Shown one piece after another: positions 27,250-36,648 of a stretch of 64,000 bases of DNA. The translations under genes and the position numbers were made by a program. Under the pieces are notes generated by a model that was not told where the DNA came from, did no database searches, and was given only the letters and a program-made list of their open reading frames with translations. Positions within the stretch are counted from its first letter, which is position 1. The number at the start of each line of letters is the position of its first letter. The DNA comes from Pelagibacterium halotolerans B2 (GTDB lineage Bacteria > Pseudomonadota > Alphaproteobacteria > Rhizobiales > Devosiaceae). Location: the NCBI RefSeq assembly GCF_000230555.1, contig NC_016078.1, positions 2,790,001 to 2,854,000 of the forward strand, read 5' to 3'.

Positions 27250-28080
27250 CTAACCGGGCGCAGCCGTTCTTCGTGCGTTTCTCAGCAGAAGGGACACGAG
27301 CGGCATGCCGGCCAGCCTTGGCCGCAGGGAGCCGTCCTCGCCATAGACGAAAAGCAAGCGGCGACGAGCGAAGATATGGGCAAGCCAGAAGGTAAAGCCG
27401 ACCCCTACCGCCCACCCCATTATCGTGTCGCTTGGCCAGTGAACGCCGACCAATTGCCGGGATAGACTGATCAGAATGCCGATGGAAATGAAAATCGACC
27501 GGAACCTGGGGAATACCAGTGCAAGTGCCATGGCCATGGCGCCAGCGGTCGTGGCATGGCCAGAGGGAAAGGCGGCGTAGTCGGGGTTGAGGGCGAACAC
27601 CTGGAAGTCAAGCGGATCCTCCCCTTGCGACACCGCGGGCCGGGCACGGCCAATCGAGTATTTCGTAATCAGTACAGCGAGTCCGCCGCCAGCAACCGAT
27701 AGAAAAACAAACCCTGCCGCTGCCACAACGGCGTTGGCGCCCACCACGATCCGGCGACGCAACCGCGCCCTGGGCAGGAAAGCCAAAAGGATGAGCAGCG
27801 CGCCCGAGCCTACGAGCACTTCCACGCCTGCACCCAGCCGTGTGATGTGATTAGCGAGGGCGGACAACTCCTCGGGGAAAGCACGCATCCAGATCGCAAT
27901 CGGACGATCGACATTGAATATGGTCCACAGCGAAAGAGCAAACAATAGCGCGAGAATGACCAACGGACGCTCGAGTGGAGCGCGAAGCGACGGAGACGTT
28001 ACACTCGCCGGGGCAACTAAGCGGTTCCAACCGGTAGCAAGTGGCCATCGGCTTCTAGAAAGCTCTTGGGCTTTTTCCAT
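27250..28080 (-). CDS. PAP2-family membrane phosphatase
   Basis: A 276-residue membrane protein with six helices and the three phosphatase motifs: KYSIGRARP, FPSGHATT and SRQLVGVHWPSD. Members dephosphorylate undecaprenyl pyrophosphate, phosphatidic acid or lipid A. The family match is firm; substrate is not. It fits the envelope group (Lnt, transpeptidases, M23). Confidence 0.9.
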   Translation of the reverse strand: MEKAQELSRSRWPLATGWNRLVAPASVTSPSLRAPLERPLVILALLFALSLWTIFNVDRPIAIWMRAFPEELSALANHITRLGAGVEVLVGSGALLILLAFLPRARLRRRIVVGANAVVAAAGFVFLSVAGGGLAVLITKYSIGRARPAVSQGEDPLDFQVFALNPDYAAFPSGHATTAGAMAMALALVFPRFRSIFISIGILISLSRQLVGVHWPSDTIMGWAVGVGFTFWLAHIFARRRLLFVYGEDGSLRPRLAGMPLVSLLLRNARRTAAPG

Positions 28081-28198
28081 CCTGCAACCTCAATGACGGA
28101 CGCCTTCCGCGAGAACGTGCATCTTGCTACCTTCTTTACCTATGGGACCGCCACTGCAATTTTGCCGCAGATGGCGAGAACAAATTACCCGCCTCATA

Positions 28199-29302
28199 TT
28201 ACCGTGATGCGGTCGTGAACCACGGATCGAATACTTCTAGACGCCTGCCAGCAGCCAGGTATGGAGTAGGATCGATTGCGCTGCTCTCATTACGAATTTC
28301 AAAATGCAGATGGGGTCCGGTCGACCGGCCGGTGGAGCCGACGAGCGCGATCACCATATCCGCCTCTACCTCGTCCCCTTGGTCAACCAGTGCTCGCGAA
28401 AGATGAGGGTAGCGCGACATCAGGCCCGAGGCGTGGGTTACTTCGACCACTCTGCCGTAGTCGCCCTTCCAACCAACAAAAGTGACGGTCCCGCGGCCCG
28501 CGCTCAGGATCGGCGTACCAGTCGGAGCTGGAAAGTCGATGCCGGAGTGAAATGCGGATTGGCCGGTGAAAGGATCTTGGCGCAGACCAAAGTTAGAGCT
28601 GATGCGTGTAGTTTCAATCGGTCGATGAATTGGTACATCGTCCATGGCCCTGCGCGCTTCCTCCAAGCGAGCCATGGCAGTGAGGATATCGACCATATCA
28701 GGGGTATCGGAACTTGATGGAAAATCGCTAGCATCCAAAAATGGACCGCCTATGGCCAACTCGCTTAGAGTCGGCTCATGGCCGACGCGCCTCAACTCTG
28801 CGACGATCGTCTCGACTGATCGGTCCATCACCTCGGAAAGGAGCGTCACCGAGTCTCCGATCTCTTCTTCCATTGCTCTTAAGTTCGCTTCAAGAATATC
28901 AAGCTGCTCAGCAGGGCTCGCTCCACCCGTCGCCGAAAGGACTGGGCTTTCATTCGACTGGGGGAATGGTACCAGCTCAGGAGCCAGTGCCGTCTTCGCA
29001 AGCATCTCTATCGCCAAGAGCTGATCTTCCAGCTGTGCCTGGCGTTCAACCAATTCCTGACCTCTAAGAGTCGCTGTTCCGGAGTTCGCGATTTCTCTGG
29101 ATCGAAGCCGGTCAACATTCGTGCTCAACTCGGCGATGCGGTCTTCATAGGCCCTCAGCACCACGGAACTTCGGTTGTTCCAGAAATCGCTAAGGTCCTC
29201 ATTGTTGAGGAGTATCGTGAATGTGAGCACATTGGTGAGAAGCAGCCCGCCAAGCACCCCCCAACAGGCGAGCGTTTGATATGATGATGCACGACCGCTC
29301 AC
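28199..29302 (-). CDS. M23 family peptidoglycan endopeptidase
   Basis: A 367-residue protein with an N-terminal membrane helix (about 12-32), a coiled-coil-like stretch (about 45-110) and a C-terminal M23 domain. The zinc site is complete: FHSGIDFPAP, RYPHLS and GPHLHFEIR. The layout matches MepM/NlpD-type septal or elongation peptidases. The second M23 gene in the cargo; unlike the first it has a coiled coil. Confidence 0.88.
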   Translation of the reverse strand: MSGRASSYQTLACWGVLGGLLLTNVLTFTILLNNEDLSDFWNNRSSVVLRAYEDRIAELSTNVDRLRSREIANSGTATLRGQELVERQAQLEDQLLAIEMLAKTALAPELVPFPQSNESPVLSATGGASPAEQLDILEANLRAMEEEIGDSVTLLSEVMDRSVETIVAELRRVGHEPTLSELAIGGPFLDASDFPSSSDTPDMVDILTAMARLEEARRAMDDVPIHRPIETTRISSNFGLRQDPFTGQSAFHSGIDFPAPTGTPILSAGRGTVTFVGWKGDYGRVVEVTHASGLMSRYPHLSRALVDQGDEVEADMVIALVGSTGRSTGPHLHFEIRNESSAIDPTPYLAAGRRLEVFDPWFTTASR

Positions 29303-29480
29303 GACGACGACTCCGGAGTACTCCGGACAAAATCGTTCGCTATGGTTAACGAAATGGAAATGCCCCCGCCTGAGCAGATCACATTTTCAGGAATTTCATC
29401 TCTTTGGCGTAGGTGAAATTCTGGGTCCGTACGGCCATCACGGCGCAGTGACGCCTCGGAGATCACTTTTCAGCACGAAC

Positions 29481-30899
29481 TTACGCAACTTTTTCATTCG
29501 GCCCATTACCTCTCTCGCCCAATACGCTTTGCGATATACTTGCAGGCAAGGGTGCGGGTTTTTCGATACGCCCCAAGATCGGCAATATTACGAGGAAGTA
29601 GGCGAAATAGTATGCCGTCGTCACTTTGGCGAGGAGAACATAGATCCCCTCGGCAGGCTGCGCGCCCAGATAAGCCAGTGCGATGAAATTAACGACAAAC
29701 AGCCAGAAGAACGGCTTGAACAGTGGGCGGAACGTTCCCGAGCGTACCTTGGATGTGTCGAGCCACGGTAGGACGAAAAGGACCAGGAGCGACCCGAACA
29801 TCACGATGACCCCACCCAGCTTGGAATCGATGAACAGGACGTTGAAATCTATTGCCCTCAGCATGGTGTAGAAGGGCAGAAGGTACCATTCGGGCACGAT
29901 GTAGGCTGGAGTAACCTGCGGATTGGCCGGGATGTAGTTGTCGGCATGCCCCAAGATATCAGGGGCAAAGAACACGAACCAGGCGAACGGGATCAGGAAG
30001 ACAACGATCGCGAAAAGGTCCTTCATCGTATAGTAGGGGTGGAAGGGCAGCGCATCGCGGCTCTCTTTCACTTCGACCCCGGTGGGGTTGTTATTGCCCG
30101 GAACGTGCAGCGCCCAGATGTGCAGGACGACGACCGCCGCGATGATAAATGGCAGCAGATAGTGCAGTGAGAAGAAGCGGTTGAGAGTCGGATTGGCGAC
30201 CGAGACCCCGCCGAGAAGCAGCGTCTGGATCGGCTCGCCTACGATCGGGATTGCAGAGAAGATACCGGTGATCACCGTGGCACCCCAGAGGCTCATCTGG
30301 CCCCACGGCAGCACATACCCCATGAAGGCTGTGGCCATAAGCAGGATGAACAGGATCACCCCGAGCATCCAGATAATCTCGCGCGGCGCTTTGTAGGACC
30401 CGTAGTAGAGGCCGCGAAACATATGGACATAAGCGGCAAAGAAGAACATCGAAGCACCCACCGCATGGGTACCCTGGATGATGCGCCCATAGTTGACGTC
30501 ACGACGAATCTGCTCGACCGAAGCAAAGGCCATATCCACGTTCGGAGTGTAGTGCATGACAAGAACAACGCCTGTCGCGATCTGCACCACCAGCATGAAG
30601 GCGAGAATGCCCCCGAACGTCCACCAGTAGTTGAGATTCCTGGGGGTGGGGAAATCCATCAGGTGCTCTTTAGAGAACCTAAGGATCGGAAGCCTTTCAT
30701 CGAGCCAGCGTTCGATCCTGGTGCCGGGCACGTAGCCGCCAGAGTGGGTCGTTGCTTTCGAGTCGCTCGATGTCGCCAAAGTTCTCGAGTCCTCTTTTCT
30801 GCGTTTCCGCCTGATGCCTAGGTCATTTTTCTTGGTAGCGCGCGGGCCGTCCGTGTCTTTAGTATGTGAGAATGTCGATCTCGGCCGAACGAACATCAT
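29481..30899 (-). CDS. Cytochrome b of a bc1-type complex, orphan copy
   Basis: A 472-residue frame with eight to nine helices, haem-ligand histidines in [19 protein letters not shown] and [17 protein letters not shown], and the Qo-site motif PEWYLLPFY, so it is a full-length cytochrome b. The first 40 residues are basic and unlike the family. A TTG at 30,779, 10 bases after AGAGGA, would give the usual length. The Rieske and cytochrome c1 genes that normally flank it are missing. It is the last cargo gene before the mobile backbone. Confidence 0.9.
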   Translation of the reverse strand: MMFVRPRSTFSHTKDTDGPRATKKNDLGIRRKRRKEDSRTLATSSDSKATTHSGGYVPGTRIERWLDERLPILRFSKEHLMDFPTPRNLNYWWTFGGILAFMLVVQIATGVVLVMHYTPNVDMAFASVEQIRRDVNYGRIIQGTHAVGASMFFFAAYVHMFRGLYYGSYKAPREIIWMLGVILFILLMATAFMGYVLPWGQMSLWGATVITGIFSAIPIVGEPIQTLLLGGVSVANPTLNRFFSLHYLLPFIIAAVVVLHIWALHVPGNNNPTGVEVKESRDALPFHPYYTMKDLFAIVVFLIPFAWFVFFAPDILGHADNYIPANPQVTPAYIVPEWYLLPFYTMLRAIDFNVLFIDSKLGGVIVMFGSLLVLFVLPWLDTSKVRSGTFRPLFKPFFWLFVVNFIALAYLGAQPAEGIYVLLAKVTTAYYFAYFLVILPILGRIEKPAPLPASISQSVLGERGNGPNEKVA

Positions 30900-31008
30900 T
30901 CCACTGCGAAATTAAGCCTGTTGCGATAAGGATGTGCGATGTCGCGGAATGTCGCACTGAACATGCTCTTTGCGCGGCACTTCCCCACGTGCCCAGGTCG
31001 AAACCGAC

Positions 31009-32748
31009 TTAGCTCAGACCCAAAGTTCTCTTTCGTCCGAAGCTCCAATCGATGCCGCCGTCGCTGCGCGCGACGCCCGAGATGTGCTTGCCGAGATGCT
31101 GCTCGACCGATGGTGTCCAGGGCACGAGCTTGAACCCCAGTCCATCGTCAATCATCGCCACGCGGCCCGAAGCGAGCGCGAAACGCTGGCGATAGGTGCC
31201 GGCCACATACTCTCCCGATGCCGCTTTCTGGAACGGGCTACCCGTCTCTGCGGCCAGCCGTTCCCCAAGCGCGTCCAACTCGCGGCGCCGCAAGGTGGCG
31301 AGAAGACTACGGGCGAAGACGATGCGCTGACCCTCGCGCCGGGCCAGGCCCTCCTCAATCAGGTGATCGGTGCGTGCCTCGAGCGCCTGCTGCACCTCGG
31401 CGCCGAAGCCGCCGCCGAACCCGGCCGGATCGCCGGCCACGAGTTGGCGGTCGAGCCAGGTGGCGCCATCGGACTTGATCTGGTCCGCGATAGACAGGTC
31501 TGAGCGCACCGCCAGTGCGGTTCGAACATTGTCCCTGGAATCGGTGTAGGTGCGCAGCTCGACGATAGAGCCGAGCCCGCCGTCGCCGGTGGCGGAAAGA
31601 TCGTGGAAGCGGATATGGTGAGTGCGCCCGTCGGTGCCATCGATCACCGCATAGGCTTCCCCGGTCAGTTCATCATGCAACCCGCGATCGACCAGCCGGC
31701 CGATGACCGGGCTGTCGCCGCCCGCGCTTGCGAGCGTATAGTCGGACACGGCGCGCTCGATACCTCGGTCGGCGACCGCCTTATGCATCCGTTTGATGAT
31801 GTCGTTGCGCTCGCCCAGTTCGCGTAATGTGGATTCGGCTTCCTCTGCGATTTGCCATTGCTGGCCGCCGACCGGATGAGCCAGGCCGAAGCTTTCGAGC
31901 GTGCGTATCCGGCCGGCCTTGAAGGCATGATACTGGTCCGGCCGCTCGCCCGGCTTGGGCGCGAGATCGACGATGCGGTTCTCACCGCCTTCGCGCAGGA
32001 GCTGGCGGTCGAGGTCGGTCCAGCGGTCGGCGCCGGTCTGCCGCTCGAGGCTTGCGCGAATGTCGGGATCGTTGCGGGGCCCAAGTTCCTGAGTGATGAG
32101 ATCGCGCGCCCGGTCGCGCAACCCTGAGCGGATATAGTCGCGCGAGATCACCAGATCCTCGCCGGTGTCGGCTACGCCGCGCACGAGGACATGGATGTGC
32201 GGATGCTCGGTATTCCAATGATCGATCGCCACCCATTCGAGATCGGTGCCGACGTCCTTCTGCATCTGGTCCATAAGCTCGCGGGTAAAGCCCTTGAGGT
32301 CGTTCAGGTCCCCCGCGTCCTCGGGTGAGACGATGAAACGGAAATGGTGCCGGTCGTCGGCGCAGCGCTCGGCAAAGTCGCCGGCGTCGGCATGGTCGGT
32401 CTCGGGGCCGAACAGGATTGCCTTCTTGCCGTCGCGAGTGACACCCTCGCGCCGGAGGTAATCGAGATGGCGCGAGGCGCGTGCCCCTGAGCCGCCGTTG
32501 CGGACAACCCGCGCCTTGACCACGGCAACCCGGCTGCGGCGCGTGATGAGGCGATTGGCCACAACATTGGCAGTGCGACCGCGCCCGAAGTTGGAGGAGC
32601 CCGACGACCCGAAGCCGTTGCCCCGCCCGTGGCTGCCGCCGGCTCGCGTGGCAGCGGCGAGCGCCTGGGCGATGAAGGGCCGCATTCTCTGGCTGGCACG
32701 CGAGCGGATGCGTCCCGGCCGGACCTTGAAGTCGCGATCCTTGCTCAT
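31009..32748 (-). CDS. VirD2-like relaxase/mobilization nuclease (DUF3363 type)
   Basis: A 579-residue protein. A basic, Arg-rich N-terminus (1-90) precedes a relaxase domain with the metal-binding cluster in DHWNTEHPHIHVLVRG (His177, His182, His184, His186). Tyr97 in HLDYLRREG is a candidate nicking residue. The C-terminal half matches DUF3363. I start at ATG 32,748; the open frame extends further but through the repeat region. It ends the leftward mobilization run and would nick the element at oriT for transfer. Confidence 0.88.
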   Translation of the reverse strand: MSKDRDFKVRPGRIRSRASQRMRPFIAQALAAATRAGGSHGRGNGFGSSGSSNFGRGRTANVVANRLITRRSRVAVVKARVVRNGGSGARASRHLDYLRREGVTRDGKKAILFGPETDHADAGDFAERCADDRHHFRFIVSPEDAGDLNDLKGFTRELMDQMQKDVGTDLEWVAIDHWNTEHPHIHVLVRGVADTGEDLVISRDYIRSGLRDRARDLITQELGPRNDPDIRASLERQTGADRWTDLDRQLLREGGENRIVDLAPKPGERPDQYHAFKAGRIRTLESFGLAHPVGGQQWQIAEEAESTLRELGERNDIIKRMHKAVADRGIERAVSDYTLASAGGDSPVIGRLVDRGLHDELTGEAYAVIDGTDGRTHHIRFHDLSATGDGGLGSIVELRTYTDSRDNVRTALAVRSDLSIADQIKSDGATWLDRQLVAGDPAGFGGGFGAEVQQALEARTDHLIEEGLARREGQRIVFARSLLATLRRRELDALGERLAAETGSPFQKAASGEYVAGTYRQRFALASGRVAMIDDGLGFKLVPWTPSVEQHLGKHISGVARSDGGIDWSFGRKRTLGLS

Positions 32749-32761
32749 GGCCGAAATCTCC

Positions 32762-32891
32762 GCACGGTGCGAAATGGACTTAAAAGCAACGCGAAATCGC
32801 GATGGCGCACGGTGCGATATCGGCCAGTACGGTGCGATATTGGCTTGGAAACCCCCTGGCTCCCGCACCCCGACCGTGCCGCACCGTGCGG
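32762..32891. repeat. Direct and inverted repeats upstream of the relaxase; oriT or operator candidate
   Basis: Three copies of GNACGGTGCGAWAT are at 32,762-32,775, 32,807-32,820 and 32,827-32,840; the last two are 20 bp apart. A dyad CCGCACCGTGCGG lies at 32,879-32,891. Each repeat core, GCACGGTGC, is itself a small palindrome. The position directly before the relaxase start is typical for autoregulation or for oriT. Confidence 0.5.
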
Positions 32892-32991
32892 CTTTTATCT
32901 TGCCATGACCCCAGCTTGTTGTCCCCTCCCTGCCGGCCCTTCCGCTCTTGTGCCCCTGGCTGCGCCCCAATGCGATACTCCGCGAAGCCGA

Positions 32992-33906
32992 TCATGGGGC
33001 GCTCCCCGGACGGGAATTGACCGGAACAAAGATCGGTGCGGCGTAAAGATCGGCATCGGACGGACGGCCGGTTGACGGCTGGAGCGCAGTCAGATCGACG
33101 ATGCGTTGCAGCGGGACGGACAACGCGGATGCCAAAGGATTGTCGACGGATGCGGTTTCGAGCACGTCGAAGGTGCCGCCGACCAGCGCGGAATGTGCGC
33201 GAGATTCGTGCGCTTCGGCGATGACGGTGGCAAGAGTTTCGACGTAAGCCAGCGTCTCGGCCGGCAGTTCGCGCGCACCGGACAGATACTCCTCATAACG
33301 TCCGGGACCCGCATTGTAGGCGGCGAGAAACCCATCCGGTCCGAACCGATCGAGCATCTCGCGCAGATAGGCGGTGCCCGCAATGATGTTGTCACGGACA
33401 TGCAACGGGTCGGGCCCGAGATGATAACGTTCGCGCAACTCGCCATAGGTCGCCGGCATCACCTGCATCAGCCCGATAGCGCCCTTGGGCGAGACGGCGG
33501 ACGGCTCGTTGCTGCTCTCGGCGGTGATGACGGCGCGTATCCAGTGCTCGGGAATGGCGAAGCGGAACGATGCTTCGGCGATCGGGATCGCGAAGGGATC
33601 GACCGCTTCGAGGTGTGCCGGAACGTCCTGGGCCTGCATGGGCATGACGGACGCGATGCCGATCATACCGCTCACAACGGCGAGCATGAATGCACGCCGA
33701 ACGATAAATCCCGCACGGCTTTCGGTTCCGACCAGCAACAATCCCGCCACCGTGCTCGCGCCCCTCAAGGGCAAGGCGCAAGCGCCGGCCCGTGGCCGCC
33801 CTTGACCGGCCCTGCGCGCGATGGCTGCACGGTAGCCGATCGGGACGGAGGGATTGACCAGCCGACGATCGAACAAAGGGATTGCACCGAAAGGGCGGTC
33901 CCGCAT
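32992..33906 (-). CDS. Lytic transglycosylase (VirB1/TrbN-like)
   Basis: A 304-residue frame from ATG 33,906 with a signal-like hydrophobic segment around residue 70-90 (MLAVVSGMIGIASVMPMQAQ), so an internal start near there is possible. The SLT domain shows ITAESSNEPSAVSPKGAIGLMQVMP, with the catalytic Glu, and FLAAYNAGPGRY. Such enzymes open peptidoglycan for conjugation machinery. It follows DUF736 within 5 bases. Confidence 0.85.
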   Translation of the reverse strand: MRDRPFGAIPLFDRRLVNPSVPIGYRAAIARRAGQGRPRAGACALPLRGASTVAGLLLVGTESRAGFIVRRAFMLAVVSGMIGIASVMPMQAQDVPAHLEAVDPFAIPIAEASFRFAIPEHWIRAVITAESSNEPSAVSPKGAIGLMQVMPATYGELRERYHLGPDPLHVRDNIIAGTAYLREMLDRFGPDGFLAAYNAGPGRYEEYLSGARELPAETLAYVETLATVIAEAHESRAHSALVGGTFDVLETASVDNPLASALSVPLQRIVDLTALQPSTGRPSDADLYAAPIFVPVNSRPGSAP

Positions 33907-33910
33907 GAGA

Positions 33911-34240
33911 TCACCCCTTGGGGTCGCGCCGCAACGGGCGCGACCATTGTAAGGTGTAGGCTGCATCCCCCGAACGGAAGAGATTGGCGTGTACGGGCTG
34001 CGCAAAGGCGAGGCCGTCGATCAGCACGGAGACATATTCCCCGGCCTTCTCGCCCACCCTCGTCCAGCCGGCGCCGATCTCGGCACCGTCCGCATCGGTG
34101 ACGTGGATGCGGTAGTCGGGCGCCTTCTCGTTGCCGCCGCGCTCGAGCGGCACCAACACCACGTCAACGCCGAGTATCGGGGTCTGTATCCTCCCCGAGA
34201 AGCCGCTTTCCGTGCGGGTGAACTGTCCGATCTGTGCCAT
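33911..34240 (-). CDS. DUF736 protein of conjugative elements
   Basis: A 109-residue protein beginning MAQIGQFTRTESGFSGRIQT with the family features APDYRIH, EIGAGW and SVLIDGLAFAQPVHANLF. GGAGG precedes ATG 34,240 by 6 bases. DUF736 genes are near-constant members of alphaproteobacterial ICE and plasmid transfer blocks; molecular role unknown. Confidence 0.88.
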   Translation of the reverse strand: MAQIGQFTRTESGFSGRIQTPILGVDVVLVPLERGGNEKAPDYRIHVTDADGAEIGAGWTRVGEKAGEYVSVLIDGLAFAQPVHANLFRSGDAAYTLQWSRPLRRDPKG

Positions 34241-34275
34241 TGGAACCTCCATTGATGGCTGGGTGGGAAAGACGG

Positions 34276-34821
34276 TCAGCGCGCCGGGGCGCGCCATTCG
34301 TAGCGGCCGTCGCCCTCCTCATCGGTCCAGAGCGGGAGCGCCCGGCCGATGATCGCGGCAACGGGCAGCGGGCCGAAATAGCGGCCGTCGAGGCTGTCGG
34401 CGGATTGCCAGTTCATCAGGAAGATTTCGTCATCGGCGACGGTGCGGCAGCCGTGCCAGGCCGGCAGGTCGCGGCCGGCGCCGTCGCGGTCGAGCGCCAT
34501 GCCCATCTCGATGCCATCCACGGTGACGGTCGGCCCGTCGCGGCAAATCTCCTGCCCCGGCAGGCCGAGCACGCGCTTGAGCATGGGCACGCCGCGCGGC
34601 AGATAACCGCGCTCGGCGAGGAACGCGGCGAGGTCGTCGGGCGGCGTGACGGCGACCAGATCGGCGATCTCCAGATGCTCGGCCGCATGCACTGTGAAGA
34701 GCCCGATCGGCACGCTGGGCGAGGCGTTCCAGATCAGCGCGGGCGGCGGATCGACGAAGGCCGAGGCGCCAATGGCAACGCTGGCGAGATACGTGGTGAT
34801 CACCCATCCAAAGCGCGTCAT
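34276..34821 (-). CDS. traF: TraF-type S26 signal peptidase of conjugation
   Basis: A 181-residue membrane-anchored serine peptidase with the TraF motif NASPSVPIGLF (catalytic Ser36) and MLKRVLGLPGQ (catalytic Lys82), and later NWQSADSLDGRYFGP. TraF matures the conjugative pilin in IncP-type systems. The start overlaps the DUF2840 stop by 4 bases. No pilin gene (TrbC) is in the window. Confidence 0.88.
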   Translation of the reverse strand: MTRFGWVITTYLASVAIGASAFVDPPPALIWNASPSVPIGLFTVHAAEHLEIADLVAVTPPDDLAAFLAERGYLPRGVPMLKRVLGLPGQEICRDGPTVTVDGIEMGMALDRDGAGRDLPAWHGCRTVADDEIFLMNWQSADSLDGRYFGPLPVAAIIGRALPLWTDEEGDGRYEWRAPAR

Positions 34822-35285
34822 GGCGCGATCCCCCGGCGCTTGAGCCAGGCGCGGTGCTGCGCAGGCTCGTATGCGTTCGGTTCAAGGCCGGCGGCGATAC
34901 GATTGTGGGCGTGCCGCCAATAGTCGGTCGCCGCGTCGGCCGGATCGACGCCGATGGCCTCTACGGCGTCGATTGTCTTGAGGACGCGCTCGACCTTGGG
35001 CCAGCCATTGACCTTGAGCAGGATATCCCCGCCCGGCCGAACGAAAGGGAGCGTTTGATAGACCTGCCCATGTTCGACGGCGAGGACGATGTCGATACGC
35101 GAGATGATGGTGCCGTAATCGTTGGCCGCCCAGCGGACAAAGGCAAAGACGCTGCCGGGGGCGAAGCTCACGCGGCGACGGTGACGGTCGAGGCGCTGGT
35201 TGTGCGCGGGATGGCCGAACCTGATCCAGAACTCGATCTTCTTTTCGATCCAAGTGAGCTCGACATGCGTTAGGAGCGCGGTCAT
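34818..35285 (-). CDS. DUF2840 protein
   Basis: A 155-residue soluble protein beginning MTALLTHVELTWIEKKIEFW with RFGHPAHNQRLDRHRRRVSFAPGSVF, matching DUF2840, a family seen between partition and traF genes of such elements. Function unknown. In related blocks a parA gene sits just upstream; here the iteron region occupies that place. Confidence 0.82.
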   Translation of the reverse strand: MTALLTHVELTWIEKKIEFWIRFGHPAHNQRLDRHRRRVSFAPGSVFAFVRWAANDYGTIISRIDIVLAVEHGQVYQTLPFVRPGGDILLKVNGWPKVERVLKTIDAVEAIGVDPADAATDYWRHAHNRIAAGLEPNAYEPAQHRAWLKRRGIAP

Positions 35286-35440
35286 GGCGTCCCCCTTTCC
35301 GGCGCCATGCCCAGCCTGCCGCGCGCCGGAGGCGAACGGTATCCACACACTTCCCCGGTCAAGAAGAAGGTTAGATTCTTGATGTTAGGATAGTTAGAGG
35401 GGGCCGATTCCGCGTTTGGTATCCCGACCTTACGCGGTGT

Positions 35441-35541
35441 GGGCGTTCCCGATAGTACGGGTCGGGCGTTCCTGATAGTACGGGCTTGGGCGTTCCCGAT
35501 AGTACGGGTCCGCGCCGAAGTTTTGCACACGGTTATCCACA
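35441..35541. other. Candidate oriV: three 22-bp iterons and a DnaA box
   Basis: Three direct repeats of the form GGGCGTTCC(C/T)GATAGTACGGG begin at 35,441, 35,464 and 35,488 (spacing 23 and 24 bases, about two helical turns). A consensus DnaA box TTATCCACA lies at 35,533-35,541, next to the repA stop. This is the classical layout of an iteron-controlled replication origin. The following 15 bases lead into repA. Confidence 0.72.
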
Positions 35542-35556
35542 AGGCGGCGCGCGCGG

Positions 35557-36402
35557 TCATGGCCTGCCTCCGATCCTAAGATCGGCCCGCTCGGGTTGGA
35601 AGCCCAGCCGCTCTCCGCCGTCAGCACCGATGAACAACAGGAGGCGATATCCGGGCAATGGCTGCCGCCGGACGATGCCGCGTAGCTCGAAGCGGAAGCG
35701 GCGGGCCGGCGAGAGCGTGCCGGATTTGAGATAGAGGTGCGTGACGTCGAAGCTCCAGCCGCGCGCCTGCCGGCCGCCGTGCTTGCGCGCGAGCCGGTAC
35801 AGCCAGCGTTCGAGGCCGCCCGTCAGCGCGAAATAATTTCGGTCGATTGTGAGGATCAGCGCCTCGTCGAGCACACCGGCATAAAACCAGTCTGGGAGGA
35901 TGAGTTCGATGCCGAGCGGGCGGCCGTTTGCGTCGAGCCGTTCCTTCCACTCGTTGATCCAGGAGAAGCGGTGGCGGCGGCGCTCGCTGATCTGCCGGAT
36001 GGAGGTGACGATCGTGGTCGATTGAAGCCGGTCGAGCGCGGCTTTGAGGCGCTCGTAGCTCAGCGCGGAATCGCCGCGGCCGATGAAGGCGAGAATCTCG
36101 TATGGGGTCGCAACCATGAGGCGTGACGTGGCGAGGCCCCGGTCGCGGGCATCGACGATCTGGCTAGCGGCCCAGATCAGGATATCGGCATCCCAAATGG
36201 TCGCCATGCCGTGCTCAACCGTAGCCTCGACCCGGATGACCACCTCACCCATACGGAAGTCGATCGGCGCGATGCGCCGGGACTTGGCGAGCGAGAAGAA
36301 CGGCCAGGCCATGAGATCCTGAGCATCGCGTGGCGCGATGGCGCCGGAGCGCGCTCGGAACAGGTCGAGTTGGTCGGTCTCGGAGCGGACAGGTACGGCC
36401 AT
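35557..36402 (-). CDS. repA: Replication initiator protein RepA (RPA-type)
   Basis: A 281-residue protein with the initiator pattern: MAWPFFSLAKSRR, IDFRMGEVVIRVEA, WDADILIWAASQI and LERWLYRLARKHGG, as in plasmid replication initiator protein A. It should bind the three iterons just downstream. It follows an HTH gene by 15 bases. Presence of a complete initiator suggests the element can replicate, at least transiently, after excision. Confidence 0.9.
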   Translation of the reverse strand: MAVPVRSETDQLDLFRARSGAIAPRDAQDLMAWPFFSLAKSRRIAPIDFRMGEVVIRVEATVEHGMATIWDADILIWAASQIVDARDRGLATSRLMVATPYEILAFIGRGDSALSYERLKAALDRLQSTTIVTSIRQISERRRHRFSWINEWKERLDANGRPLGIELILPDWFYAGVLDEALILTIDRNYFALTGGLERWLYRLARKHGGRQARGWSFDVTHLYLKSGTLSPARRFRFELRGIVRRQPLPGYRLLLFIGADGGERLGFQPERADLRIGGRP

Positions 36403-36417
36403 TGAAAGACGCCGCCC

Positions 36418-36648
36418 TCAACGCTTGCGTTCGGCACCGGGATCCGAGGTCGAGCGACGCGCGCCGTCCTCGGCCCAGGCTTCAAGATCGGTGACGGCGT
36501 ACACGACACGACCACCGAGCTTGCGGAAAACCGGCCCGGTGCCGAAGACGCGGTGCTTTTCGAGGGTACGCGGGGAGATGGCAAGCAGACGCGCCGCGTC
36601 GGGGGTGCGCAGGTAGCGCGGGAGAATGGGAGGCAAGGGTTCGGTCAT
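36418..36648 (-). CDS. Helix-turn-helix (AlpA/excisionase-type) DNA-binding protein
   Basis: A 76-residue protein with a winged HTH_17 pattern: YLRTPDAARLLAISPRTLEKHRVFGTGPVFRKLGGRVVYAVTDLEAWAE. Such small proteins precede repA in many alphaproteobacterial elements and probably regulate it; they resemble excisionases. GGAG precedes the start. Regulation of repA is inference from order. Confidence 0.82.
   Translation of the reverse strand: MTEPLPPILPRYLRTPDAARLLAISPRTLEKHRVFGTGPVFRKLGGRVVYAVTDLEAWAEDGARRSTSDPGAERKR

Noticed and set aside
30900..31008. Short inverted GTGCGA/TCGCAC as left attachment site of the element
   Set aside because: No match to the tRNA 3' end; more likely part of the relaxase end or chance.
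35441..35509. Three regularly spaced repeats as a CRISPR array
   Set aside because: Spacing of 1-2 bases between 22-bp units leaves no spacers; the position next to repA marks them as iterons.
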